Shown here: positions 1-6,768 of the stretch, piece by piece
Layout of the letters: every line of letters starts with the position of its first letter
How positions within the stretch are numbered: position 1 is the first letter of the stretch
NCBI GenBank assembly: GCA_026419635.1
Contig: JANZZB010000027.1
Span: forward strand, 1-14,389
DNA: 14,389 nucleotides
Direction of reading: 5' to 3'
Source of the DNA: Clostridiales bacterium
Lineage (GTDB): Bacteria; Bacillota; Clostridia; Oscillospirales; Butyricicoccaceae
The notes under the pieces: model-generated
Seen by the model: the letters and a program-made list of their open reading frames with translations, nothing else
Databases searched by the model: none
Told to the model about the DNA's origin: nothing
Position numbers and translations under genes: made by a program

Positions 1-438
1 GCTCTGGACGTGCCGGTGGCAATGTCCAGTCTGGTGCAGATACCTCTGATTCAGGCGACTATTAAGCCTGATCAAAAGGTCGGCATCTTGACTGCAAACG
101 GCACTGCGCTTTCGACAGAGCTTTTATGCAACTGCGGCGTTACAAGAATCGATAACCTGGTGGTTAAGGGCGCTCAGGATACGAAAGAATTCTCGGCTGT
201 TGTGGATAACCGCGGAAATTTCAACAACGCAGTTGCACGCGAAGAAATTGTTGGGCTAGCCAAAGACATGATGAGCGAAAACCCTGACATTGGCGCAATC
301 CTGTTGGAGTGCAGCGATATGCCGCCGTATGCCGCATATATTCAGGAAGCGGTTCAGTCGCCCATATTTGACTTTATAACGTTGATCAAGTGGCTGCATA
401 ATGCAACTATGCAGAAACCCTATTCCGGGTGGATGTAA
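1..438 (+). CDS. Asp/Glu racemase-family protein, 3' part (upstream copy)
   Basis: This is the last 145 residues of a protein whose start lies off the left edge. Frame 1 is open from base 1, so the GTG at 10 is an internal Val codon, not a start. It aligns along its length with the second racemase-like protein at 1954-2748. Shared blocks include VPVA near the left edge, a central (M/L)(S/T)ANG, then LLECSDMPPYAA, FDFIT, and the terminal GWM. In the Asp/Glu/hydantoin racemase superfamily (PF01177) two cysteines act as acid/base; the second is Cys104 of this fragment, in LLECSDMPPY. The first would lie in the missing N-terminal half. Family membership is firm by comparison with the complete paralogue. 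The substrate (aspartate, glutamate, hydantoin or a maleate-like acid) is unknown. The stop is followed by a 273-base gap before the binding-protein gene. Confidence 0.85.
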   Translation, partial: ALDVPVAMSSLVQIPLIQATIKPDQKVGILTANGTALSTELLCNCGVTRIDNLVVKGAQDTKEFSAVVDNRGNFNNAVAREEIVGLAKDMMSENPDIGAILLECSDMPPYAAYIQEAVQSPIFDFITLIKWLHNATMQKPYSGWM

Positions 439-711
439 AAACCTGTTCACTGAAAGATATAGGGAAAAGTTAATATTTGCATGTAAGTGGTTAATTTATC
501 TCTATCGAAACAAAGAATTGTACGATATACTAAACAAGCAATAGTCACTATACATAATCATCCAACAATTATTTACGATATTTTTGTGTATTATGCCGTT
601 TTTTGTATTTGAGCTTAACAACAGAATCATTTGTTTGAAATGTAAAACGTCTTTAAACAGGATCAGAAGGCATCCAGCCTTTTGTAATAAAAAAAAGGGG
701 GAGAACTTAAG
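439..711 (+). other. Intergenic leader of the transporter locus
   Basis: A 273-base AT-rich gap lies between the first racemase gene and livK, with no gene on either strand. Possible -10 boxes occur (TATACT at 526-531, TATTAT at 589-594), but neither has a good -35 at 16-18 bases, so I do not call a promoter. A small hairpin (AAGGC at 667-671, GCCTT at 677-681, 5-base loop) followed by TTTTG sits just before the livK ribosome site. It could be a weak attenuator or chance. A strong purine-rich ribosome site (AGGGGGAG, about 695-703) precedes the livK ATG. Confidence 0.4.
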
Positions 712-1914
712 ATGAAAAAAATCCGTATCGTTTCTCTATTGCTGGCAATCACCATGCTTGTCACATTTGCAGGTTGCACATCTGGCTCCAAACCTAATTC
801 ATCAGACAACACAAGCGCATCATCTAACAGCAATGGCGATAAAACCTTAAAACTGGTTGTAGCAGCACCTATGACAGGTGACAGCGCAGACTGGGGCAAA
901 ATGATGTGGGACGGCGCATCGCTGGCAGTGAAAGAAATCAATGTCTCCGGCGGTGTTACCATGGGCGGCGAAAAATACACGTTTACCCTGGAAAAACAGG
1001 ATGACAAGGGCGATGCCAAGGAAGGTGCGAATCTTGCCCAAAAACTCGTCACCGACAAGAGTATCTTCTCCATTCTCGGCTTCGCCAACTCATCCGTCGC
1101 CATGGCTGCGCAGCCGATTTACGAAGCCGCCAAGATGCCGGTCATTTCCGGCACGACTACTTCCCCGGCACTTACGCAGCAGGGCTGGAAATATTTCATG
1201 CGCGACTACCCGCACGACAACTTTTGGGGTCCGGAAATCGCAAACTACGCGCATGACCTCGGCTACAGGAAGTTCGCTGTCATTTATCCGACTTCCGACT
1301 CGGGCGTCGGCCTGAACAACGGCGTTGTCCAGCGTCTCAAAGAGCTCGGCGATACCGTTGTCGCCTCCGAAACCCTGATTTCACAGGTTGACAAGGATTT
1401 CAGCGCCCAGCTTACCAATATTAAAGCTTCCGGAGCAGACTGCCTGCTGCTTCTCCCCGACTACACAGAGTGTGGCCTGATTCTAAAACAGAAATATAAC
1501 ATGGGTCTTAAAATGCCTGTTGTAACACAAGCCGGCACGATCAACCCCACCACCTATGAGCTTGCGGGCAAGGACGCGATGGAGGGCGTATATGCCGTCG
1601 CCGTATGGAATGAAAACATCATCAGCTCCCGCCCCTCCGCGCAAAAGCTGCAGGACGCCTATATGAAAGAATACAACCGCAAACCCAGCGAATTCGAAAT
1701 CTACTATTATGAGCTGCCGTATATTGTTAAAATGGCCCTCGATAAAGGCGCTACAAAGGAAACCCTGATAGACGTCGCAAAAACGGTTGTATGGCAAGAC
1801 GCACCGTCCGGAATGCTTTCTTTTGATTCAAAGGGAGACGTCAAGGATTTTAAGTTCCTCCGTTGCATCATCAAGAACAATGCAGCAGTGCTGAACCCGG
1901 ATTTCAACAAATAA
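712..1914 (+). CDS. livK: LIV-type ABC transporter substrate-binding lipoprotein
   Basis: 400 residues. This is the extracellular ligand-capturing part of a branched-chain-amino-acid-type (HAAT) ABC importer. The N-terminus is a lipoprotein signal: Lys/Arg at 2-5, a hydrophobic stretch at 6-19 and lipobox FAGC with the lipidated Cys22. A Ser/Asn-rich flexible linker (about 23-43) follows, as expected for a membrane-anchored Gram-positive binding protein. The rest is a periplasmic-binding-protein type 1 fold (Peripla_BP_6 type). It starts at KLVVAAPMTGD, and ligand-contact loops are likely at GFANSS (123-128) and SGTTTSP (146-152). The length is usual for the family. Substrates in this family include Leu/Ile/Val, amides, urea and aromatic acids, so 'livK' is a family name only. 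The gene sits between two racemase-like genes and upstream of livHMGF. The middle of the gene (about 1020-1480) is richer in C-ending codons than its ends. The start is supported by the AGGGGGAG ribosome site. Confidence 0.93.
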   Translation: MKKIRIVSLLLAITMLVTFAGCTSGSKPNSSDNTSASSNSNGDKTLKLVVAAPMTGDSADWGKMMWDGASLAVKEINVSGGVTMGGEKYTFTLEKQDDKGDAKEGANLAQKLVTDKSIFSILGFANSSVAMAAQPIYEAAKMPVISGTTTSPALTQQGWKYFMRDYPHDNFWGPEIANYAHDLGYRKFAVIYPTSDSGVGLNNGVVQRLKELGDTVVASETLISQVDKDFSAQLTNIKASGADCLLLLPDYTECGLILKQKYNMGLKMPVVTQAGTINPTTYELAGKDAMEGVYAVAVWNENIISSRPSAQKLQDAYMKEYNRKPSEFEIYYYELPYIVKMALDKGATKETLIDVAKTVVWQDAPSGMLSFDSKGDVKDFKFLRCIIKNNAAVLNPDFNK

Positions 1915-1940
1915 TATTCTCCCGCTTTAATGAATCTGGT

Positions 1941-1946
1941 GAGGTG
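1941..1946 (+). promoter_or_regulatory. Ribosome site fixing a TTG start for the second racemase gene
   Basis: GAGGTG lies 7 bases before an in-frame TTG at 1954. The in-frame ATG at 1930 has only a pyrimidine-rich stretch upstream with no Shine-Dalgarno match, so TTG 1954 is the better start and removes eight residues. Confidence 0.7.
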
Positions 1947-1953
1947 TAATAAG

Positions 1954-2748
1954 TTGATTGACAGAAGCAAGCAAACAGAATATGGGGTTCTGGATGAACA
2001 TCATGACAATCGCGTAGTTACCCTTGCCAAAGGACAGATATTTTCAGGATACTCTGTTGGCATTATTACCATTGAAGATATCTGGCATCCTTACCTTCCC
2101 GGCAATGTGCAGAACGCCTATTCTTACAAGTATCCTGTGCTGATGAAGACTGTTGACGGACTGAGTGCGTTTCAGCTTTTTGCAAATGACCGTTCCATCG
2201 TCGATGGTCTGATAAACGCTGCAAATTTTCTGGTAAAAAACGGCTGCCGTTCGATCATGGGCGCCTGCGGATTTTTCGGCAATTACCAGAAAGAGGTTGC
2301 CAACGCAGTTCAGGTACCCGTTGCATTGTCGGCAATGTGCCAGGTCCCCTGGGTCACTTCTCTTCTGAGAAAAGATCAGAAGATAGCCGTTATGAGCGCA
2401 AACGGAGAGTGCATTACACAAAGTTTGTTCGATGCATGCAGCATCACTGAGCCGGAACGTCTGATTGTAAAAAGCATGCGCTGGAGCAAGCACTTTTCCG
2501 GCATCGTGCAGGAAGACCGCGGCGATGCCTTTGAAAACGGAGAGGTCCGCAAGGAAGTCGTGCAGGCTGCCATCGGGATGGTCGAGGAGAATCCGGACAT
2601 CGGAGCTTTTTTACTGGAATGCAGCGATATGCCGCCATATGCTGCTGATATTCAGCGTGAAGTCAGATTGCCGGTATTTGATTTCATTACAATGGCAAAC
2701 TGGCTACATAATTCTACCCATCAAACGCCCCATCACGGCTGGATGTAG
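1954..2748 (+). CDS. Asp/Glu racemase-family protein (complete copy)
   Basis: 264 residues from the TTG start. It is cytoplasmic, with no signal peptide or membrane segment. Both expected catalytic cysteines of the Asp/Glu racemase superfamily (PF01177) are visible: Cys105 in GACGFFG and Cys223 in LLECSDMPPYAA, each after a hydrophobic strand. The spacing of about 118 residues fits the two-lobed fold. The glycine/asparagine loop MSANGE (about 147-152) corresponds to TANGT in the upstream copy. The motifs are not the classic TCNT/GCTE of MurI-type glutamate racemase, so a cell-wall role is unlikely; a catabolic racemase or cis-trans isomerase of a small acid is more likely. It follows livK with a 39-base gap and precedes livH, so it is probably co-transcribed with the importer. 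An alternative start is ATG 1930 (272 residues). The substrate is unresolved. Confidence 0.85.
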   Translation: MIDRSKQTEYGVLDEHHDNRVVTLAKGQIFSGYSVGIITIEDIWHPYLPGNVQNAYSYKYPVLMKTVDGLSAFQLFANDRSIVDGLINAANFLVKNGCRSIMGACGFFGNYQKEVANAVQVPVALSAMCQVPWVTSLLRKDQKIAVMSANGECITQSLFDACSITEPERLIVKSMRWSKHFSGIVQEDRGDAFENGEVRKEVVQAAIGMVEENPDIGAFLLECSDMPPYAADIQREVRLPVFDFITMANWLHNSTHQTPHHGWM

Positions 2749-2782
2749 ATCCTCGTAATTTTTCGGTTCCACTCCTAATAAT

Positions 2783-2821
2783 GGCGGTGGGAGCAACGGT
2801 GTATAACGGTGCCCCACCGTC
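2783..2821 (+). other. Stem-loop between racemase gene and livH
   Basis: A 9-bp stem pairs 2783-2791 (GGCGGTGGG) with 2813-2821 (CCCACCGTC), with one G-T pair. A competing tighter hairpin (ACGGTG-CCC-CACCGT, 2806-2820) shares the 3' arm. No T-run follows, so it is a poor intrinsic terminator. In an operon where the binding protein lies upstream of the permeases, such a hairpin may protect the upstream message or attenuate readthrough; this is inference. Confidence 0.5.
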
Positions 2822-2930
2822 CTTATGATTTAATTGTATAGCGAAATACCCATCCAATTCGAAATCGGCTTAAGGCATTCTATCTCGGTTCTTGGCAAAT
2901 AAGCTGCGGTTTCATTTAAGGAGGATAAAG

Positions 2931-3806
2931 ATGAATTTTTTCTTACAGCAATTAGCTAACGGACTTGCCGCCGGTAGTATTTATGCTCTAATTGCGGTTG
3001 GATACAGCGTTATCTACGGCGCTCTTCAGATGGTCAACTTTGCTCATGGAAATATTTATATGTTTGGCACCTTTATGTTTATGGCGGTAACAACCGCAAC
3101 CAAAAATATTTTTCTCGGTGTTCTTGTCGGCGTTGTCTGCAGCGGTGCTCTCGCAATGGCAGTTGAACGGTTTGCGTATCGTCCGGTCCGAAAAGCAAAC
3201 TATCTCGTACCAATGATCAGTGCGTTTGGCGCTGCTCTGATTATCCAAAATATCTGCCAGCTTTTATTCAGCACACGCACTTTTCCGTTCCCTGCCTCTG
3301 TCCCGAATTTGTTTATTGATATAGGTTCCATTCGAATCTCTGTTTACCAGTTGGCAATTTTCGTGGTTGCGCTTATTATCATGTTGGTTATTACTTTCCT
3401 GCTTAAAAGGACCAGACTTGGCCAGGCTGTTAACTGCGTTTCTCAGAACAAGGTGTCCTCCGAGCTTATGGGCATCAACGTCAATAGCATTATTTCTCTC
3501 ATCTACTGTGCCGGTGCTGTTGTCGGTGTTGTCGGCGGTATGTTCTTTGCCTTGTATTACAACAGCATCTTTATAGGCATGGGCTTTTTAGGTACGATGA
3601 AGGGTTGGATCGCGGCTGTTGTCGGCGGAATAGGAAATATCAAAGGTACATTTATCGCTGGAATCATTCTTGGCCTGGTGGAAGCATTCGGTTCCGCGTT
3701 CATATCTTCGGCTTACCGCGACGTCATCAGCTATGCTGTGGTAATCATTGTACTGATCTGGAAGCCGAATGGGCTGTTTGGTTCGCAGATCGCCGAGAAA
3801 GCATAG
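2931..3806 (+). CDS. livH: Branched-chain amino acid-type ABC transporter permease LivH
   Basis: 291 residues, an integral membrane permease that pairs with LivM to form the translocation channel. The start is ATG 2931, preceded by AAGGAGG at 2918-2924 with 6-base spacing. A longer reading from TTG 2892 would add a charged 13-residue extension and has no ribosome site. The family N-terminus is clear: the GSIYALIAVGYSVIYG stretch (15-30) and the NFAHG motif (36-40), characteristic of the BPD_transp_2 family (PF02653). About eight hydrophobic helices follow. A cytoplasmic coupling region around 'SSELMGIN' and the glycine-rich VVGGIGNIKG segment are also typical of LivH. The C-terminal WKPNGLFG is usual in this family. 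The stop lies 9 bases before the preferred livM start, so translation is probably coupled. Confidence 0.95.
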   Translation: MNFFLQQLANGLAAGSIYALIAVGYSVIYGALQMVNFAHGNIYMFGTFMFMAVTTATKNIFLGVLVGVVCSGALAMAVERFAYRPVRKANYLVPMISAFGAALIIQNICQLLFSTRTFPFPASVPNLFIDIGSIRISVYQLAIFVVALIIMLVITFLLKRTRLGQAVNCVSQNKVSSELMGINVNSIISLIYCAGAVVGVVGGMFFALYYNSIFIGMGFLGTMKGWIAAVVGGIGNIKGTFIAGIILGLVEAFGSAFISSAYRDVISYAVVIIVLIWKPNGLFGSQIAEKA

Positions 3807-3815
3807 GTGAGAATG

Positions 3816-4829
3816 ATGATAAAAAAGTACGTCGTTGAACACAAGAGCATGCTCTTATTAGCCGCATTGGTTCTATTGGTTGCTTTCCCGTTTGTTATAT
3901 CAAATGCGTATTACCAGCGTATTTTTATTATGATCTTCCTGTATGCGGTTCTTGCTATGTCATTAAACTTGATCACCGGCGTTGCCGGACAGCTTGCTTT
4001 GGGTCATGGCGGATTTTACTGTGTCGGAGCCTACGCTTCGGCTTTGCTGATCAAGTCCTGTGGGATGCCCTTTACCGTAAGTCTCATCGGCGCGGCAATC
4101 ATTTCTGCATTGTTTGGTCTGGCTCTAGGTATTCCGTGCCTGCGCCTAAGAGGTGACTACCTTACCCTTTGCAGCATAGGCTTCGCAGAAATCGTCCGTC
4201 TGGTTGCATTACACTGGGATAAACTCACCGGCGGTGCGCTTGGTGTAAAAAACATCCCCGCAGTCAATTTGTTCGGTTTTGTTTTCAAAAACAACATGCA
4301 GTACTACTTCCTGTTTCTCATCGTAATGGTCATTGTTTACATTTTTATTAATCGCATTATAAGTTCCCAGACCGGCCGCGCACTTATTTCTATCAGAGAG
4401 GACGAAATCGCCGCCAGCGCTATGGGTATCAATCTTACCTATTACAAGGTTCTGGCCTTTGTTGTGGCAGCCGTTCTTGCCGGTATTATGGGTGCATTCA
4501 TGGCAGCCTACCTGACCTACTTAAATCCGCAGTCTTTCATTCTGGATGAATCATTTTTAATGCTCCAAATGATTATTTTAGGCGGTCTCGGCAGTAATTT
4601 CGGTGCTATAATCGGTGCCGCTATTCTGGTCTTCCTTCCGGAAGCATTCCGTTTCCTTACCGATTACCGTATGCTGATTAACGGTTTCTTAATGGTTGGA
4701 CTGATGGCGTGGCGTCCGCAGGGTCTCTTTGGCGCTACTACAACTACAGAGGCTATTGTCAAAAAGCTTATTCCGCCTGAGCTCGTTAAAACCGCTGAAT
4801 CCAGAGGTGTAGAAAATGAAAATTCTTGA
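3816..4829 (+). CDS. livM: Branched-chain amino acid-type ABC transporter permease LivM
   Basis: 337 residues from ATG 3816. The Shine-Dalgarno-like AGGTGA (3805-3810) overlaps the livH stop and is best spaced for ATG 3816. GTG 3807 and ATG 3813 are in-frame alternatives that would add three residues or one. This is the second permease of the importer. The family signature GQLALGHGGF lies at 58-67, followed by GAYASALL. Multiple hydrophobic helices and a MGIN coupling loop (in 'AASAMGINL') are present. The glycine-rich ILGGLGSNFGAIIGA segment and C-terminal WRPQGLFG match BPD_transp_2/LivM. A short hydrophilic tail ends inside livG, overlapping it by 14 bases, which indicates translational coupling. 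Confidence 0.95.
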   Translation: MIKKYVVEHKSMLLLAALVLLVAFPFVISNAYYQRIFIMIFLYAVLAMSLNLITGVAGQLALGHGGFYCVGAYASALLIKSCGMPFTVSLIGAAIISALFGLALGIPCLRLRGDYLTLCSIGFAEIVRLVALHWDKLTGGALGVKNIPAVNLFGFVFKNNMQYYFLFLIVMVIVYIFINRIISSQTGRALISIREDEIAASAMGINLTYYKVLAFVVAAVLAGIMGAFMAAYLTYLNPQSFILDESFLMLQMIILGGLGSNFGAIIGAAILVFLPEAFRFLTDYRMLINGFLMVGLMAWRPQGLFGATTTTEAIVKKLIPPELVKTAESRGVENENS

Positions 4830-5601
4830 AGTAATAAATGTTTCAAAGCATTTTGGCGGTTTAAAAGCCGTTGACAATGTGTCCTTAACCGTTAATTCGG
4901 GTGAAATCACGGGGATCATCGGCCCGAATGGTTCCGGAAAAACTACGTTTTTTAACACTGTTACCGCCATTTATCCGCTGACTTCCGGCGAGATCGTTTT
5001 TAACGGCAGATCATTTAAGAATATAAAACCCCACCAGGTTACAAATCTCGGCATCGCCCGTACTTTTCAGAATATCCGTGTATTTCCGGGCATGACTGTT
5101 TCAGAAAATGTTTTGATTGGCCGTCATTCAAGAATGCATACTTCTTTTTGGGGCACAGCGTTCGGAACGCCAAGAACGCGTACGATTGAGAAAGAAAACC
5201 GCGAAAAGGCAATTTCCTATCTGGAATTTGTAAATCTGTTCGACAAGAAAGATGAATACTGCACGAACCTTTCTTACGGTGAACAACGCCGTCTTGAAAT
5301 CGCGCGCGCTCTTGCCTGTGAGCCAAAGCTGCTTCTTTTGGACGAACCAGCTGCCGGCATGAATCCGTACGATGAAAAACAGCTTATGAAGCTTATTGGT
5401 AAAATTCTGGATTCCGGAATAACCGTCATGATCATTGAACACAACATGAAGGTACTAATGGGTATTTCCCATCATGTCATATGTTTTGCTTCCGGCCAAA
5501 AGCTTGCCGACGGTACGCCCGAAGATGTTCAGCGAGATCCCGCTGTAATACAGGCGTATCTTGGCACGGGTGATGACGATTTTGAGGAGGAAGACGCATG
5601 A
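4816..5601 (+). CDS. livG: ABC transporter ATP-binding protein LivG
   Basis: 261 residues, a cytoplasmic ATPase that powers the LivHM channel with LivF. All key motifs are present: Walker A GPNGSGKTT (36-44), Q-loop in ARTFQNIR (Gln85), ABC signature LSYGEQ (152-157), Walker B LLLLDEP (172-178) and H-loop His209 in IIEHN. The N-terminal 'VSKHFGGLKAV' and the AAGMNP segment after Walker B are typical of LivG rather than LivF. The C-terminus is acidic (DDDFEEEDA), slightly unusual. The start is ATG 4816 with AGAGGTG at 4803-4809, inside the end of livM. It overlaps livF by ATGA. Confidence 0.96.
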   Translation: MKILEVINVSKHFGGLKAVDNVSLTVNSGEITGIIGPNGSGKTTFFNTVTAIYPLTSGEIVFNGRSFKNIKPHQVTNLGIARTFQNIRVFPGMTVSENVLIGRHSRMHTSFWGTAFGTPRTRTIEKENREKAISYLEFVNLFDKKDEYCTNLSYGEQRRLEIARALACEPKLLLLDEPAAGMNPYDEKQLMKLIGKILDSGITVMIIEHNMKVLMGISHHVICFASGQKLADGTPEDVQRDPAVIQAYLGTGDDDFEEEDA

Positions 5602-6332
5602 GTATGCTGAAAATATCCGGCCTTCATGTAGGGTATGGCAACATCGAAGTCCTGCATGGCCTCAACATTGAGGTAAATGAAGGGGAATTGGTTACAATTA
5701 TTGGCCCAAACGGGGCCGGAAAATCCACTCTGTTAAAAACGATTTCGGGCCAGCTTGCCCCTATTTCCGGCACCATTGAGTTTGAAGGCAAGCCGATCCA
5801 AGGGATGCCTCCACATAAAATCGTTCAGATGGGTATATCCCAATGTCCCGAAGGCCGCAAGCTTTTTTCCCGCTCTACGGTTTCTGAAAACCTGCTTATC
5901 GGTGCGTATATCCGTAATAACAAAGCAGAAGCCAAGGTCGATTCAGAAAAATACATGGCTCGTTTCCCGGTATTGGGAGCGCGGCGAAATCAGCCCGCCG
6001 GAACCTTGTCCGGCGGCGAACAGCAGATGCTTGCCACAAGCCGCGCGATGATGTCGCATCCCAAAATCGTGCTCCTTGACGAGCCGTCTATGGGTCTCGC
6101 ACCTCAGCTGGTGAAAGAAATCTTTAAGATGATCCGGGAAATAAAAAAAGATGGCGGAACCATCCTTTTGGTCGAGCAAAACGCAGCCATGGCGCTTAAA
6201 ATTGCTGACCGTGCTTATGTGCTGGAAACGGGTCAGATTTCTCTGGAAGGAAAAGCAAGAGATCTGCTCCACAATGACAGCGTCAGAAAATCATATCTAG
6301 GCGAAGAGACCTCCGAAACAAAACTACCATAA
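5598..6332 (+). CDS. livF: ABC transporter ATP-binding protein LivF
   Basis: 244 residues, the second ATPase of the importer. Walker A is GPNGAGKST (36-44), the signature LSGGEQQ (137-143), Walker B IVLLDEP (157-163), and the H-loop position carries Gln in LVEQN (Glu193-Gln194), which is normal for LivF. The N-terminal GYGNIEVLHG and the SMGLAP segment after Walker B also mark it as LivF. The start ATG overlaps the livG stop (ATGA), with GAGGAGG at 5584-5590 seven bases upstream. A second in-frame ATG at 5604 is less well spaced. This is the last gene of the transporter operon; no good terminator follows directly. Confidence 0.96.
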   Translation: MSMLKISGLHVGYGNIEVLHGLNIEVNEGELVTIIGPNGAGKSTLLKTISGQLAPISGTIEFEGKPIQGMPPHKIVQMGISQCPEGRKLFSRSTVSENLLIGAYIRNNKAEAKVDSEKYMARFPVLGARRNQPAGTLSGGEQQMLATSRAMMSHPKIVLLDEPSMGLAPQLVKEIFKMIREIKKDGGTILLVEQNAAMALKIADRAYVLETGQISLEGKARDLLHNDSVRKSYLGEETSETKLP

Positions 6333-6364
6333 AAAACATAAAACAGTTTGACTGCTATGCTCCA

Positions 6365-6376
6365 TGTGGTACCACA
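6365..6376. other. 12-base perfect palindrome TGTGGTACCACA
   Basis: TGTGGTACCACA reads the same on both strands and lies 33 bases after the livF stop. The size and symmetry would suit a dimeric regulator's half-site pair, but its place downstream of an operon and far from any start codon argues against a promoter operator. It may be chance. Confidence 0.25.
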
Positions 6377-6564
6377 AGCACCGGTTAGCTTGAAGCTTAT
6401 TAACTTTACAAAAATGAATCCTCCGAGGGGCTACCGCCGTGTTAAAAAACTCATTTTGACCAACTCTTGTGTTATTGAATACATTTTATGAACGCCAAAA
6501 AAATTTCCAAGCCTTCAGGAAAGCATAAAGACATACTAGTTACGATACCCCTAAATTCACTTTT

Positions 6565-6601
6565 CGACGTGCCGCCCGTGCTCAAAGCGGGCGGCACGTC
6601 G
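6565..6601. terminator. GC-rich 14-bp hairpin between convergent genes
   Basis: CGACGTGCCGCCCG (6565-6578) is exactly complementary to 6588-6601, around a 9-base loop. On the + strand it is followed by a T-enriched stretch (GGGCTTTCAGGCTTTCTTT), on the - strand by GAAAAG. It fits a terminator for the + strand transporter transcript (232 bases past livF) better than for the - strand regulator gene. The T-tract is broken, so termination strength is uncertain. Confidence 0.55.
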
Positions 6602-6768
6602 GGCTTTCAGGCTTTCTTTCGGAGTAATAAGACATTGTTCTAAACATCTAGTAAGTTACGTGCGTTTTTTCCGTCCTATTAAAGCCGGGCAGTAACATTG
6701 GATGTGACGAAAGACAGAAAATAGTTGGCCTTGTCTTGACGCAAGCATCAGAACACCCGTCATCCTGA

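Larger units (their letters stand above)
6333..6768. other. Gene-free convergent gap after livF
   Basis: 436 bases between the ends of livF (+) and the AraC-type regulator gene (-). I see no open frame with a ribosome site on either strand. It contains a 12-base perfect palindrome near livF (6365-6376) and a long GC-rich hairpin (6565-6601), listed separately. The rest is mixed-composition sequence without recognisable structure. Confidence 0.6.

Noticed and set aside
663..1103. 146-codon minus-strand ORF antisense to livK
   Set aside because: It lies fully opposite a confident lipoprotein gene, shows no family motifs, and is explained by the codon bias of livK.
1930..1932. ATG start for the second racemase gene
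   Set aside because: It is preceded by pyrimidine-rich sequence with no ribosome site; the in-frame TTG at 1954 has GAGGTG at ideal spacing.
2892..2930. Thirteen-residue N-terminal extension of LivH from a TTG
   Set aside because: The AAGGAGG at 2918-2924 points to ATG 2931, and the extension is charged and unlike LivH N-termini.
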